This document shows, piece by piece, positions 39,778 through 48,877 of a DNA stretch of 64,000 nucleotides; the first letter of the stretch is position 1, and each line of letters starts with the position of its first letter. Source of the stretch: Holophagaceae bacterium. GTDB lineage: Bacteria; Acidobacteriota; Holophagae; Holophagales; Holophagaceae. The stretch spans positions 264,090-328,089 of the forward strand of contig JADJVL010000006.1 of assembly GCA_016710635.1 (NCBI GenBank). Direction: 5' to 3'. The notes beneath the pieces were generated by a model that was given only the letters and a program-made list of their open reading frames with translations, was not told the DNA's origin and did not search any database. The position numbers were made by a program, and so were the translations under genes.

Positions 39778-41880
39778 TCACTTCGCCCGGGGCGCCCCGA
39801 TGGCGACGAGGGCGCTCTGCTCGTTGTTGTGGTCGTCCTGGACGCGGATCATGACCCGCTCCCCGCGGATGAGGTCCTTTGGCACCTGGAGCTCGAAGCG
39901 CTCCTCGGTCTGGTCGAAGACCCGATCCTCCGGCAGCACCTGTAGCCAGTGCTCCCCGTCGGCGCTGACGGCGGCCTCCTTGATAGTGCCGCTTTCGTCC
40001 CGGGCGGTGAAGCGGATGCGCAGGCCATCCCCTTCGCTGGCGGCGCTCAGCTCGCCGATGGCGGGCGGCGTGTGGTCCACGAGGAAGGGCGCCGTGCGCC
40101 AGGTGGCCGCGAGGGCGGCGTTGAAGGGCTGGCTGGGGCCGTCGCCGGCCACCACCTCCAGGCGGTACTTCCCGTCGGGCACCGGCAGGGAGTCGAAGGT
40201 GAAGTACTTCTCCTTCCAGGCCTTCTCCAGCTCGATGGGAGCGCCGCGCTCCGGGAGCAGGCGCACCTGGAAGCTGAGCTGGTCGTTGTTGGGATCGCTG
40301 ATGCGGAAGGTGAAGGCCTGGGCGCCCCGGCGGAAGGAGCGCTTTTCGCTGCCGGCGTAGGCCAGGGCCGGGATCAGCTTCTGGGTCTCGAAGGGCACGC
40401 GCTCGATGCCGATGTCGTCCGGCGGGGCGGTGCGGGTGATGGTCAGGCCCGGGGGCATGATGTCCACGCCTTCCCACACCGGCGCCAGATTGCGGTTGTT
40501 CCAGTGGACGCGGACGCCTTCCACCACCGGCGTGGCGCCGCCCCGGGTGGAGGCGAGGCGCAGGCGGAACTGGGCGAAGCGGGAGGCCTTCAGGCTGGGG
40601 CGCTCCCCGCTGCGCAGGGGCGGGCTCCAGGGGGACCAGGTGCCATCAGGGGTTTCCGTGGAGCCCTGGCGGACCTGCAGCTCGACGGTGGTGCCCTGGG
40701 GCGTCTCCGCTTCCACGTAGGCGCGGCCCCAGTCGCCGATGGGACTGGCCTTGAGGACGCGGCTTTCCAGGGTCCCCTCCACGGCGAGTGCTTCGGACAT
40801 CTGGTGCACTTCCGCCGGATTCGAGCCCACCACCAGCAGGTCCTGGCCCTGGGGAAGGAAGGCCGTGGCCTGGGCGACGCCGAGGTCCTGCACCACTTCG
40901 AAGGGACTCAGGTCCCGGCCCTTCTCGGCCAGGGGGATGCCGAAGACCCGGCTGCGGTTGCCCGTGCCCACCAGGAGCTGGCCCTTCCAGACCTGGAGGG
41001 CGAAGACCTGGCTGAGGCTGCTCTGCCACAGGGTTTCCGGCACCCGGTTGCGGTCCAGGCGGAGGACGGCGCACTTGGCGCCGCCGCTCGCCTCGGCGAG
41101 GTAGCCTTCCCGGCGCTCCAGCTGGCCGGAGGTGAGGCGGCTCGCCAGACCATTGTTGGCCCCGATGAAGAGGTTGCCGTCAGCGAGGGCGAGGGCGCGC
41201 ACTTCCTCGAAGGGCGTGTCCGTGAGGGTTTCCAGGCGGTCCGCGCCGAAGCGCATCACCAGGCCGCGGCCGTGGGTGCCCAGGTAGTAGCCGCCCTGGC
41301 CGTCCGGCAGCAGTGCGGTGAAGGCCGACTCCTCCTTCACTTCCGCGAGCTTGCGGCTGCTGCCTTCCCGGGCGAGGAGCAGCACGGCGCCGTTCTCCCC
41401 GCCGCCGGCCACCACCACCTCGCCGCCAGTGGCGAAGAGGGCCCAGACCGTGCGGGCGTCGATGTCGGCGAAGACCTTCACGTCCCCGGCGGGCGTGACC
41501 CGGTAGAGCTTGCCTTCGCCGCTGGGGGCCACCAGCAGGTCCTGCCCGAGCCTCGCCATGGCGAAGATGACGCCGCCCTTGATCTGGGCGAGGGGCTTGA
41601 CCTGGCCGCCGGTGAGATGGAAGAGCTTGCCTTCGCTGCCCGCGGAGAGAAAGGCGCCGCCGGTGCCGTCGGGCACCGCCGCCCAGATGACGCCTTCCGG
41701 CAGCTGGGCCAGGCGCCGCAGGTTCGGGGCGAGGCGCAGACGGCCGTCGGCGCCGATGCGCACGCCCCGCGCCTCGCTGCCGATCCAGTCGTTGAAGCCC
41801 GCAAAGGTGGCGGGAGGCGTGTCGGCGAGGGCCGGGACCGCCGCCAGGGCGGCGAGGAGGAGGACGCGGGATCGGATCAT
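39778..41880 (-). CDS. exported beta-propeller protein with C-terminal beta-sandwich domains
   Basis: The protein is about 700 residues with a Sec signal (MIRSRVLLLAALAAVPALA). Residues about 40-370 are successive beta-propeller blades with recurring patterns (GGAFLSAGSEGKLFHL, LLVAPSGEGKLYRV, GGYYLGTHGRGLVMRF) like those of two-component-regulator or PQQ-type propellers. The C-terminal 330 residues hold fibronectin/immunoglobulin-like strands (VELQVRQGSTETPDGTWSPW and TFRISDPNNDQLSFQVRL). No enzyme site is seen. It lies downstream of the S55 peptidase gene with a 67-bp gap and probably shares its transcript. A longer start at 41913 is possible but would hide the signal peptide. Confidence 0.72.
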   Translation of the reverse strand: MIRSRVLLLAALAAVPALADTPPATFAGFNDWIGSEARGVRIGADGRLRLAPNLRRLAQLPEGVIWAAVPDGTGGAFLSAGSEGKLFHLTGGQVKPLAQIKGGVIFAMARLGQDLLVAPSGEGKLYRVTPAGDVKVFADIDARTVWALFATGGEVVVAGGGENGAVLLLAREGSSRKLAEVKEESAFTALLPDGQGGYYLGTHGRGLVMRFGADRLETLTDTPFEEVRALALADGNLFIGANNGLASRLTSGQLERREGYLAEASGGAKCAVLRLDRNRVPETLWQSSLSQVFALQVWKGQLLVGTGNRSRVFGIPLAEKGRDLSPFEVVQDLGVAQATAFLPQGQDLLVVGSNPAEVHQMSEALAVEGTLESRVLKASPIGDWGRAYVEAETPQGTTVELQVRQGSTETPDGTWSPWSPPLRSGERPSLKASRFAQFRLRLASTRGGATPVVEGVRVHWNNRNLAPVWEGVDIMPPGLTITRTAPPDDIGIERVPFETQKLIPALAYAGSEKRSFRRGAQAFTFRISDPNNDQLSFQVRLLPERGAPIELEKAWKEKYFTFDSLPVPDGKYRLEVVAGDGPSQPFNAALAATWRTAPFLVDHTPPAIGELSAASEGDGLRIRFTARDESGTIKEAAVSADGEHWLQVLPEDRVFDQTEERFELQVPKDLIRGERVMIRVQDDHNNEQSALVAIGAPRAK

Positions 41881-41947
41881 GGTCGGTCTCGAAGGCTCAG
41901 GGGATGCGGGCAAGGACTAGGGACGGGACGGCGCGGGAGCGGCCGGA

Positions 41948-43702
41948 TCACTCGATCTCGACGTCGAGCTGCACGAGGCCCTTCACTTCCCGTTCGAGGG
42001 GAAGCCAGGCCCGGCCGATGATCCGCCGCTGGAGCTTGTTGTCGGAGGTGGCGCCGTCGCTGCCCAGGAGGCTCACCACGGAAGGCGGGATGCCTTCGAT
42101 GCGGCTGCCCCGGAGGCCGGCGCCGGTCTGCGCCTGGATGAGCAGGGCGTAGGCGTGGTTGTTCCGCAGGGCGTTGTTGAGGAGCCGGGCGATGTCGCCC
42201 AGGGAGCCCACGTCGATGACCTTTTCATCCGGGTCGGCGGCGGAGATGGACAGGCCGTCCCCCACCAGCAGGGTCGCCTTGCCGAGCTGGGCGGAGGCGG
42301 GGACGGGAATATTGAGGGTCACCTGCTCCCGCACGCCCTGGATGTTCTGGAGGGTGACGAGGACGGGCAGCGCCTGCCCGCGCTTCACCCGCGCCTGCAG
42401 CACCCTGGCGGAGGCGATGGCGGTGAAGTCCAGGCGCTCCTCGGCCTTGATGGTGAGGCTGATGCCCTCGATGTCGGCGCGCTCGAAGGGGTTGCTGGTG
42501 ACCGCCTGGAGCATGCCGCCCACGAAGGCCGCCAGGCGGTTGGGGTTCAGGTCCGCCACCACGTTCTCCAGCATGATCGGCGGCTGGCCCGCGAGCTTGA
42601 TGTTGCCCTGCATGGCGAGGGACTGGAGGCCCAGCCCGCGGACGTGGGCGCTCAGGGCCTGGGAGATCACCGTGGCCGCCAGGAAGGGCGTGAGGAAGGG
42701 GTGGTCCATCAGCTCGAAGCGGAAGTTGATGTTCTTCTTCCCCCCGAGGTTCAGGCCCACCCGCAGGGGGATCATGCGGGCCTCGGCCCCCAGTACCCCG
42801 GCGACGCCGGAGGCGCGGTCGAGGCGCAGCGCCCCCACCTGGGCGACGGGGGTGGCCAGCTTGAAGGAGCTGAGGTAGCTAGGGATGGAGTAGGCGACGT
42901 AGGCGGACCACATGGGCAGGTCCACCGGCCCCAGGTTCAGGAGCTGGTGCCCGAAGAGCAGCACCCGCTTGCCGCTCACGTGGGTGATGGTGCCGCTGGC
43001 GGCCATGTCCAGGTCCCCCTGGACGAGGGTGATGGACACCATGCCGCCGGGCTCGAGGGGACTGGCCTCGCCCCCGGGGGCCGGGGACAGGGACGGGGCG
43101 GCCATGTACTGGATGGGCAGGCCGTCGAGGAAGGACTTGGCTTCCGGGGACAGTTCGCCCCCCGCCACCGCCAGGGGCAGGCGCCGGGCCTCCTGGGCGT
43201 CGTCCCCGGCCATCTCCTTGAAGGAGAGCATCTTGCCTGACAGGGCGGCCTTCAGGACCTTGGGGGGCTCCACTTTGGGCAGCACCAGGGGCGTGCGGCT
43301 GGAGGCCCCTTCGGGGACTTCCTTGAGCTGGTCCAGCATGTCGGCGATGGGGGTGATGCCGCCGATGGCCTCCTTCTCGAAGGTGAAGCCCACGCTGAGG
43401 GCGCCCACCAGCTTGCCGTCGATGAAGCACGGCGAACCGCTCATGCCCGCCAGGATGCCGGTTTCCGCCAAGGGGCCGCCTGACGCCTTGATGAGAATGA
43501 GGCTTCGGCCCGGCGCCATGTTCCGCTGGATGCCCAGCACCTCGAATTCGAAGCGCTCGATCTTGGTGCCGCGGAAGACCGTGCGGCCATAGCCCTTCAT
43601 GCCGGGCTGGACCTCGTGGATTCCGAGGGTGGCCTGGGCGGCGAGGGGGATGCAGAGGGCGAAAAGGCAGGCGGGACGGAGGAGGCTCGGGGCCAGGGTC
43701 AT
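41948..43702 (-). CDS. SpoIVB/S55-type serine peptidase domain protein
   Basis: This 584-residue exported protein (signal ending near IPLAAQA) resembles the S55 peptidase of sporulation factor SpoIVB. GYGRTVFRGTKIERFEFEVL is followed by the catalytic serine region GMSGSPCFIDGKLVGALSVG and FEKEAIGGITPI. The C-terminal 350 residues are unlike SpoIVB. No PDZ domain is obvious. Nothing else in the window suggests sporulation, so an envelope function is more likely. TAGTCT (43728-43723) 20 nt upstream of the ATG may be the -10. The gene is divergent from TonB-dependent receptor 1. Confidence 0.78.
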   Translation of the reverse strand: MTLAPSLLRPACLFALCIPLAAQATLGIHEVQPGMKGYGRTVFRGTKIERFEFEVLGIQRNMAPGRSLILIKASGGPLAETGILAGMSGSPCFIDGKLVGALSVGFTFEKEAIGGITPIADMLDQLKEVPEGASSRTPLVLPKVEPPKVLKAALSGKMLSFKEMAGDDAQEARRLPLAVAGGELSPEAKSFLDGLPIQYMAAPSLSPAPGGEASPLEPGGMVSITLVQGDLDMAASGTITHVSGKRVLLFGHQLLNLGPVDLPMWSAYVAYSIPSYLSSFKLATPVAQVGALRLDRASGVAGVLGAEARMIPLRVGLNLGGKKNINFRFELMDHPFLTPFLAATVISQALSAHVRGLGLQSLAMQGNIKLAGQPPIMLENVVADLNPNRLAAFVGGMLQAVTSNPFERADIEGISLTIKAEERLDFTAIASARVLQARVKRGQALPVLVTLQNIQGVREQVTLNIPVPASAQLGKATLLVGDGLSISAADPDEKVIDVGSLGDIARLLNNALRNNHAYALLIQAQTGAGLRGSRIEGIPPSVVSLLGSDGATSDNKLQRRIIGRAWLPLEREVKGLVQLDVEIE

Positions 43703-43820
43703 TCGGATCTCGGCAAAAGGGGAGACTAGCAGGACAAGGGGCCGGGGACGGGCTTGGGATTCGGGCGTCCTGGGTGGGGTGCCTCCAGGGTGGTCTTCGT
43801 TTCCGTCACAGACCCTTCAC

Positions 43821-43849
43821 TTGGGGCGGACCGCATGCCCGGGTAGGCT
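43821..43849 (+). promoter_or_regulatory. promoter of TonB-dependent receptor 1
   Basis: TTGGGG (43821-43826) and TAGGCT (43844-43849) have a 17-bp spacer. A short leader with GGAGG 8 nt before the ATG at 43873 follows. Confidence 0.5.
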
Positions 43850-43872
43850 AGAACCTTTGGGAGGAACCTTTC

Positions 43873-46836
43873 ATGACCGTCCGACATCTGCGCCTTCTCA
43901 CGCCGCTCGCCTTCCTCATGGCCGCGGCCCCTCTTGCCGCCCAGGGCGTGAACGCCCAGCTCTCGGGGACGGTGCAGTCCTCCTCCGGCGGCCAGGTCGT
44001 CGCCGGCGCCACGGTGGTCATCCGCAACCAGGAGACGGGCTTCACCCGCACGGTGCAGACCGACGGCGCGGGCCGCTACATCGCCACCGCCCTGCCCGTG
44101 GGCCCCTACGGCGTGACCGTCTCGAAGGAAGGCTTCCAGACCGCCTCCAACATCAAGGTCAACCTGAACCTCGGCGACGCGGCCCCCCTCATGGTCCGCC
44201 TCGCCCCCACCGCCACCGCCACCGTGGAAGTCACCGCCGTGGCCTCCCAGGTGGACACGGACCGCGCGAGCGCGGTCAACAACATCTCCCCTGACGCCCT
44301 GGTGAACCTCCCCATCAAGGGCCGCAGCTTCACGGACTTCGCCCTCCTCACCCCCCAGGTCACCATCGCGGACCGCGGCAACATCGCCATCGGCGGCCAG
44401 CGCGGCGTGAACACCTCCGTCAACATCGACGGCGGCGACTACAACGAGCCCTTCTTCGGCGGCGGCACCGGTGCGGCGGAAGGCAAGACGCCCTTCACCG
44501 TGTCCATCGAGGCCATTCGCGAGTTCCAGGTGGTCACGGACGGCGCCTCGGCCGAGTTCGGCCGCATGGGCGGCGGCTACCTGAACGCCATCACCAAGAG
44601 CGGCACCAACGACTTCACCGGCAGCCTGTTCTTCTACGCCCGCCCCCAGAGCCTCGTCGCGAAGGACCACCTCACCGGCCAGGAAGTGGACGATTTCAAG
44701 ACCCAGCAGTACGGCTTCTCCTTCGGCGGACCGCTCATCAAGGACAAGCTCTTCTTCTTCGTCGCCTATGACGGCCAGCGGGAGGATCGGCCCACCAACT
44801 TCAAGCTGGGCGGCAACAACACCGTCGTGGGCTGGCCCCTGGACAGCACCCTTTATCCGAATGATGCCGCCCTCCTGTCCCGCGCCAGCACCTACAGCAT
44901 CAAGGCGAATTCGGACGTGGTTTTCCTGCGCCTGGACTGGATCGTCAACCAGGACCACGCCATCCAGTTCCGCGTGAACACTTCCAACTTCAAGGGGGAT
45001 GTGAACACCGCTTCCCTGGGCTCGAACTTCCTCAACACCTACGACAACACCAGCACCGACGACGTGAAGACCCTCTCCATCGTCGGCCAGTGGAACTGGA
45101 CCATCAACTCCAACTGGCTGAACGAGTTCCGCCTGAACTACGTGAAGGACGAGCTGCCCCGCAACCCCCGCAGCACCGCGGCCCAGGTGTCCGTGTCCAA
45201 TGTGGCGACCTACGGCGGCTACACCTTCAGCCGCGAGTTCGAAACCAAGCGCACCCAGTTCTCCGAGATCCTCACCTACGTCACGCCCCAGCTGCAGGTC
45301 CGCGGCGGCATCGACGTGAACCGCACGGCGGTGGCGGAAGTCTTCGCCTCCACCTCCAATGGCAACTACTCCTTCAGCAACAGCGGCAGCGGCGCGAGCT
45401 TCAAGTCCTCCCTTCAGAATTTCCGGGATGGCAACTGGAACACCTACGCCCAGCGCTTCGGCCTCAACGGCCTCAGCGCCCGGGAGTCGGGCACCCTGGA
45501 CACCGCCGAGAACGAGATGTCGGCCTTCCTCCAGGCGGACTGGCGCGTCTCGAACACCTTCAAGGTCGGTCTGGGCCTGCGCTGGGACCGCCAGGAGCAC
45601 CCGGACTTCGCCATCGCCAACTTCAACGACCTGACGGCGGTGACCGCGACCACTTCCAACCCGAATGGCAAGAAGGCTGCACTGACCAGCCACATTCCCA
45701 CCGACACCCAGTTCTCCCCGCGCCTCTCCTTCACCTGGACCCCCGAGGCCGATAACGGCCGGTCGGTCATCCGCGGCAGCTTCGGCCGCTATGTCAGCCG
45801 CCAGCCCTCGGTCTTCCTTTACCAGGTCTACACGGTGAACGGCGTCCGCGCCGCCCAGGTCACCTTCACCTCCAGCCAGGCGGGGACGTATGGCATTCCC
45901 CGGGGCGCGGCCTTCAACGCGAACAACCCCTTCGTGTTCGCCAGCATTCCCGGCGGCACCTCGACGCCTCCTTCGGACATCTTCACCTGGGACCAGGACT
46001 TCAAGAATCCTTCCACCGACCGCCTGAACCTCGGTGCGGAGCGCCTGTTCGGGGGCTGGGTGCTGGGCCTTTCCGCAAGCTACGCCAAGGCCAAGAACCT
46101 GGAGCGGCTCTACGATTCCAACCTGGGCACGCCCACCCTGAGCGCCGAAGGGCGGCTGAAGTTTCCCCAGGCTGTCACCAACGGCACCAACAACCGGCCG
46201 AACACCAACTACCGGCAGATGGACATCTACAAGAGCGATGCGGAGAGCAAGTACAAGTCCGTGACCCTCAGCGCCAAGTACCAGAAGGCCGACAGCCCCC
46301 TCCAGGCCGGCCTCTTCTACACCTGGTCCAAGGACGAGGACAACGACTCCAACGAGCGCAACTTCTCCAGCTACTCCACCCAGAACACCCAGCGCCTTGC
46401 CGACGAATGGGGCCCTTCCAACAATGACCGCACCCACGTCATCACGGGCTACGTCAGCTTCCTCGAGAAGCGCTGGACGGGCATCCAGTCCGGCTTCAAT
46501 GTCCGCTACCTGAGCGGGTCGCCCTACTCGGCCACCGCCAGCAGCGACCTGAACAACGACGGCGTGAGCGGCAACGACCGCCTGATCGGCAGCACCCGCA
46601 ACGGCTACCGGACCGGCAAGTTCATGAACGTGGACCTGAAGCTGAGCCGCGAGTGGCGCTTCGCCCAGCGCTACGGCGTGACGGTCTCCGCGGAGATCTT
46701 CAACCTCTTCAACCACACCGAGCGCTACGACCGCACCCGCTGGAACGGCGTGGATGCCACCCCCGGAATCTCCCTGATCCCGAGCGTGACCTCCAGCCCC
46801 CGCCAGGTTCAGCTCGGCGCGCGCTTCGCGTTCTAA
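43873..46836 (+). CDS. Oar-like TonB-dependent receptor with carboxypeptidase-regulatory domain (1)
   Basis: This 987-residue outer-membrane protein has a Sec signal (ending near AAAPLAAQ). A carboxypeptidase-regulatory/CnaB-like beta domain at about residues 28-110 (AGATVVIRNQETGFTRTVQT) is followed by a plug domain (about 120-240, with GGQRGVNTSVNIDGGDYNEP) and a large beta barrel ending in Phe (LGARFAF), as outer-membrane barrels do. The Oar family is greatly expanded in Acidobacteria and is thought to take up large oligomeric substrates; the ligand is unknown. GGAGG precedes the ATG. A strong terminator follows the gene. Confidence 0.92.
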   Translation: MTVRHLRLLTPLAFLMAAAPLAAQGVNAQLSGTVQSSSGGQVVAGATVVIRNQETGFTRTVQTDGAGRYIATALPVGPYGVTVSKEGFQTASNIKVNLNLGDAAPLMVRLAPTATATVEVTAVASQVDTDRASAVNNISPDALVNLPIKGRSFTDFALLTPQVTIADRGNIAIGGQRGVNTSVNIDGGDYNEPFFGGGTGAAEGKTPFTVSIEAIREFQVVTDGASAEFGRMGGGYLNAITKSGTNDFTGSLFFYARPQSLVAKDHLTGQEVDDFKTQQYGFSFGGPLIKDKLFFFVAYDGQREDRPTNFKLGGNNTVVGWPLDSTLYPNDAALLSRASTYSIKANSDVVFLRLDWIVNQDHAIQFRVNTSNFKGDVNTASLGSNFLNTYDNTSTDDVKTLSIVGQWNWTINSNWLNEFRLNYVKDELPRNPRSTAAQVSVSNVATYGGYTFSREFETKRTQFSEILTYVTPQLQVRGGIDVNRTAVAEVFASTSNGNYSFSNSGSGASFKSSLQNFRDGNWNTYAQRFGLNGLSARESGTLDTAENEMSAFLQADWRVSNTFKVGLGLRWDRQEHPDFAIANFNDLTAVTATTSNPNGKKAALTSHIPTDTQFSPRLSFTWTPEADNGRSVIRGSFGRYVSRQPSVFLYQVYTVNGVRAAQVTFTSSQAGTYGIPRGAAFNANNPFVFASIPGGTSTPPSDIFTWDQDFKNPSTDRLNLGAERLFGGWVLGLSASYAKAKNLERLYDSNLGTPTLSAEGRLKFPQAVTNGTNNRPNTNYRQMDIYKSDAESKYKSVTLSAKYQKADSPLQAGLFYTWSKDEDNDSNERNFSSYSTQNTQRLADEWGPSNNDRTHVITGYVSFLEKRWTGIQSGFNVRYLSGSPYSATASSDLNNDGVSGNDRLIGSTRNGYRTGKFMNVDLKLSREWRFAQRYGVTVSAEIFNLFNHTERYDRTRWNGVDATPGISLIPSVTSSPRQVQLGARFAF

Positions 46837-46854
46837 GCGGTCTCCAACCCCACG

Positions 46855-46884
46855 AACGGGCGGCGAAAGCCGCCCGTTTTCGTT
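46855..46884 (+). terminator. rho-independent terminator of TonB-dependent receptor 1
   Basis: A 10-bp stem, AACGGGCGGC (46855-46864) with GCCGCCCGTT (46869-46878), has a GAAA tetraloop and is followed by TTCGTT. It lies directly before the start of the YmdB gene. Confidence 0.9.
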
Positions 46885-46895
46885 AGGCTCGAAGG
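46884..46895 (+). promoter_or_regulatory. putative leaderless promoter (-10 element) of the ymdB gene
   Basis: TAGGCT (46884-46889) is followed by 6 nt and the ATG at 46896. The upstream terminator makes a separate start necessary. AAGG touches the ATG and cannot act as a normal ribosome binding site. Confidence 0.5.
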
Positions 46896-47666
46896 ATGAG
46901 GATCCTCTGTCTTGGCGATGTGGTGGGCGAGCCCGGGCGGCGGCTCATGGAGGCGCACCTGCCGGAGCTGCGGCGGGAGCTGAAGGTGGACTTCGTCATC
47001 GTCAACGGCGAGAACGCCGCCCACGGGCACGGCATCACGGAGCGCATCGCCAACGACTGGTTCGACAACCTCGGCGTGGACGTCATCACCACGGGGAACC
47101 ACGCCTTCGACGTGAAGGACATCGGCGCCTACTTCGCCCGGGAGCCGCGGCTGTTGCGCCCCGCCAACTATCCGCCGGGGACGCCGGGCGCGGGCTTCGT
47201 GAAGCTGCACACGGGCACGGGGGAGGAGATCCTCGTGGTCTGCCTCATGGGCCGGGTCCACATGCCCACCTGCGACGATCCCTTCCGGGCGATTGACTCC
47301 CTGCTCATGAAAGAGCGGGCGGACCTAGTGGTCGTGGACATGCACGCGGAGGCCACCAGCGAGGCCCAGGCCATGGGCTGGCACCTGGACGGCCGGGCGG
47401 CGGCGGTGGTGGGCACCCACACCCACGTGCCCACCCTGGACGCCAAGCTGCTGCCCGGCGGCACCGCCTATGTCACCGACATCGGCATGACGGGCCCCTA
47501 CGAAAGCGTCATCGGCATGAGGAAGGAGGCGAGCCTGAGCCGCTTCCTCAGCGTGCAGAAGGCCAGGTACGAGGTCGCCGAGGGCGACCTGCAGCTCCAC
47601 GCGGTGTTCATCGAGACCGAAGGCCGGAAGGCGAAGTCCATCGCGCGGCTGGAACGGCGGCTGTGA
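46896..47666 (+). CDS. ymdB: YmdB-family metallophosphoesterase
   Basis: The 256-residue protein matches the YmdB/TIGR00282 family throughout. The N-terminal metal site is ILCLGDVVGEPGRR, with VNGENAAHGHGIT, TTGNHAFDVKDIG and the C-terminal VGTHTHVPTLDAKLLP and YVTDIGMTGPYESVIG. Family members hydrolyse 2',3'-cyclic nucleotides and related phosphoesters, and in Bacillus affect biofilm formation and motility. The stop overlaps the GTG of the MFS gene by 4 nt (GTGA). Confidence 0.93.
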   Translation: MRILCLGDVVGEPGRRLMEAHLPELRRELKVDFVIVNGENAAHGHGITERIANDWFDNLGVDVITTGNHAFDVKDIGAYFAREPRLLRPANYPPGTPGAGFVKLHTGTGEEILVVCLMGRVHMPTCDDPFRAIDSLLMKERADLVVVDMHAEATSEAQAMGWHLDGRAAAVVGTHTHVPTLDAKLLPGGTAYVTDIGMTGPYESVIGMRKEASLSRFLSVQKARYEVAEGDLQLHAVFIETEGRKAKSIARLERRL

Positions 47667-48877
47667 GCGGGTCTCCCGGGGAGGCGGCGAAGCCCGCGGG
47701 CGTCAGCCTTTCCACCCGCCTCGGCTGGGTCTCCTTCTTCAACGACGCGTCCGGGGAGGCGATCTCCCGCCTCCTGCCCCTCTACCTCTCAACCATTGGC
47801 GGGCCTGGCCTGGTCGGCGTGGTGGAAGGCCTGGCGGAGGCCGTGGCCCTGGGGCTCAAGGCCTTCTCGGGCTGGATCTCCGACCACCTGGAAAGCCGCA
47901 AGCCCCTCGTGAGCGCCGGCTATGGATTGTCGGCCCTGGCGAAGGTGATGATGCTCCTCGTCGGCTCGCCCCTGCTCCTGGGGGCGGCACGGGTCCTGGA
48001 CCGCACGGGCAAAGGGCTGCGTGGAGCCCCCCGGGACGCCATGGTGGCGGACGCGGCCCAGGTGGGCCGGATGGGACGGGACTTCGGCATGACCCGCTTC
48101 CTCGACACCCTGGGCGCCGTGGCGGGCCTGCTCCTCGCCCTGGCCCTGGGCCTGGGTGTGGTGACCGTGGACGCCGCCCTCTTCCATCGCGCGGTCCTGT
48201 GGGCCCTGCCCGCTGCCGCCGTTTCCCTGCTCCTCGTGCTGTTCTGGGTCCCGCGCATTCCCCGCCAGGGCGGCCGCCGCCGCCTCGACTTCGGGGTGCC
48301 CCGGGAGATCCGCGCCTACCTCGCCCTCGTCATGCTGTTCACCCTCGCCGCGTCCAGCGACGCCTTCCTCCTGCTACGGGGCCAGGAGCTGGGCTTCTCC
48401 CTGCGGGAGCTGCTGCTCCTCCTGGTCCCCTTCAACCTCCTGGCGGCCCTCCTGGCCTTGCCCGCGGGACACCTGTCGGACCGCCTGGGCCGCCTGCCCT
48501 TCCTCCTCGGGGGCTGGACGGTCTACGGCCTCTGCTACGCCGCCATGGGCTGGGCTCCCGGCAAGGCCGCCTTCGCGGCGGCCTTCCTGCTCTACGGCTG
48601 CTTCTATGGCCTCACCGAAGGGGTCGAAAAGGCCCTGCTGGGGGACCTCCTGCGGCCCGAGCACCGGGGGACCGGCTTCGGCGCCTTCCAGCTGGCGGTG
48701 GGCCTCGGCACCCTGGCAGCGAGCCTCCTCATGGGCTGGATGTGGACGGCCTGGGGCAGCGCCGCGGCCTTCACCGTCACCGCGGGCATCGCCCTCCTCG
48801 CCGCCCTCCTGCTGGGAGCCTGGGCGCGGCTCAGAAGGCCTGGGCCAGCCCCCGCTCCGCCACCGCCACGTTCCTGA
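47663..48877 (+). CDS. MFS transporter
   Basis: The protein is 404 residues with about 12 transmembrane helices. The MFS loop 2-3 signature is recognisable as SGWISDHLESRKPL, and its second-half repeat as AGHLSDRLGRLPFL. The N-terminal segment RLGWVSFFNDASGEAISRLL and RTGKGLRGAPRDAM are typical of a bacterial subgroup of uncharacterised major facilitators. The substrate is unknown. It is translationally coupled to ymdB, and its last 47 nt overlap the 3' end of the convergent hydrolase gene. Confidence 0.88.
   Translation: MSGSPGEAAKPAGVSLSTRLGWVSFFNDASGEAISRLLPLYLSTIGGPGLVGVVEGLAEAVALGLKAFSGWISDHLESRKPLVSAGYGLSALAKVMMLLVGSPLLLGAARVLDRTGKGLRGAPRDAMVADAAQVGRMGRDFGMTRFLDTLGAVAGLLLALALGLGVVTVDAALFHRAVLWALPAAAVSLLLVLFWVPRIPRQGGRRRLDFGVPREIRAYLALVMLFTLAASSDAFLLLRGQELGFSLRELLLLLVPFNLLAALLALPAGHLSDRLGRLPFLLGGWTVYGLCYAAMGWAPGKAAFAAAFLLYGCFYGLTEGVEKALLGDLLRPEHRGTGFGAFQLAVGLGTLAASLLMGWMWTAWGSAAAFTVTAGIALLAALLLGAWARLRRPGPAPAPPPPRS

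Noticed and set aside
43726..46716. Long minus-strand frame opposite TonB-dependent receptor 1
   Set aside because: The plus-strand protein has a signal peptide, plug and barrel; the antisense translation is low-complexity Val/Gly/Ala.
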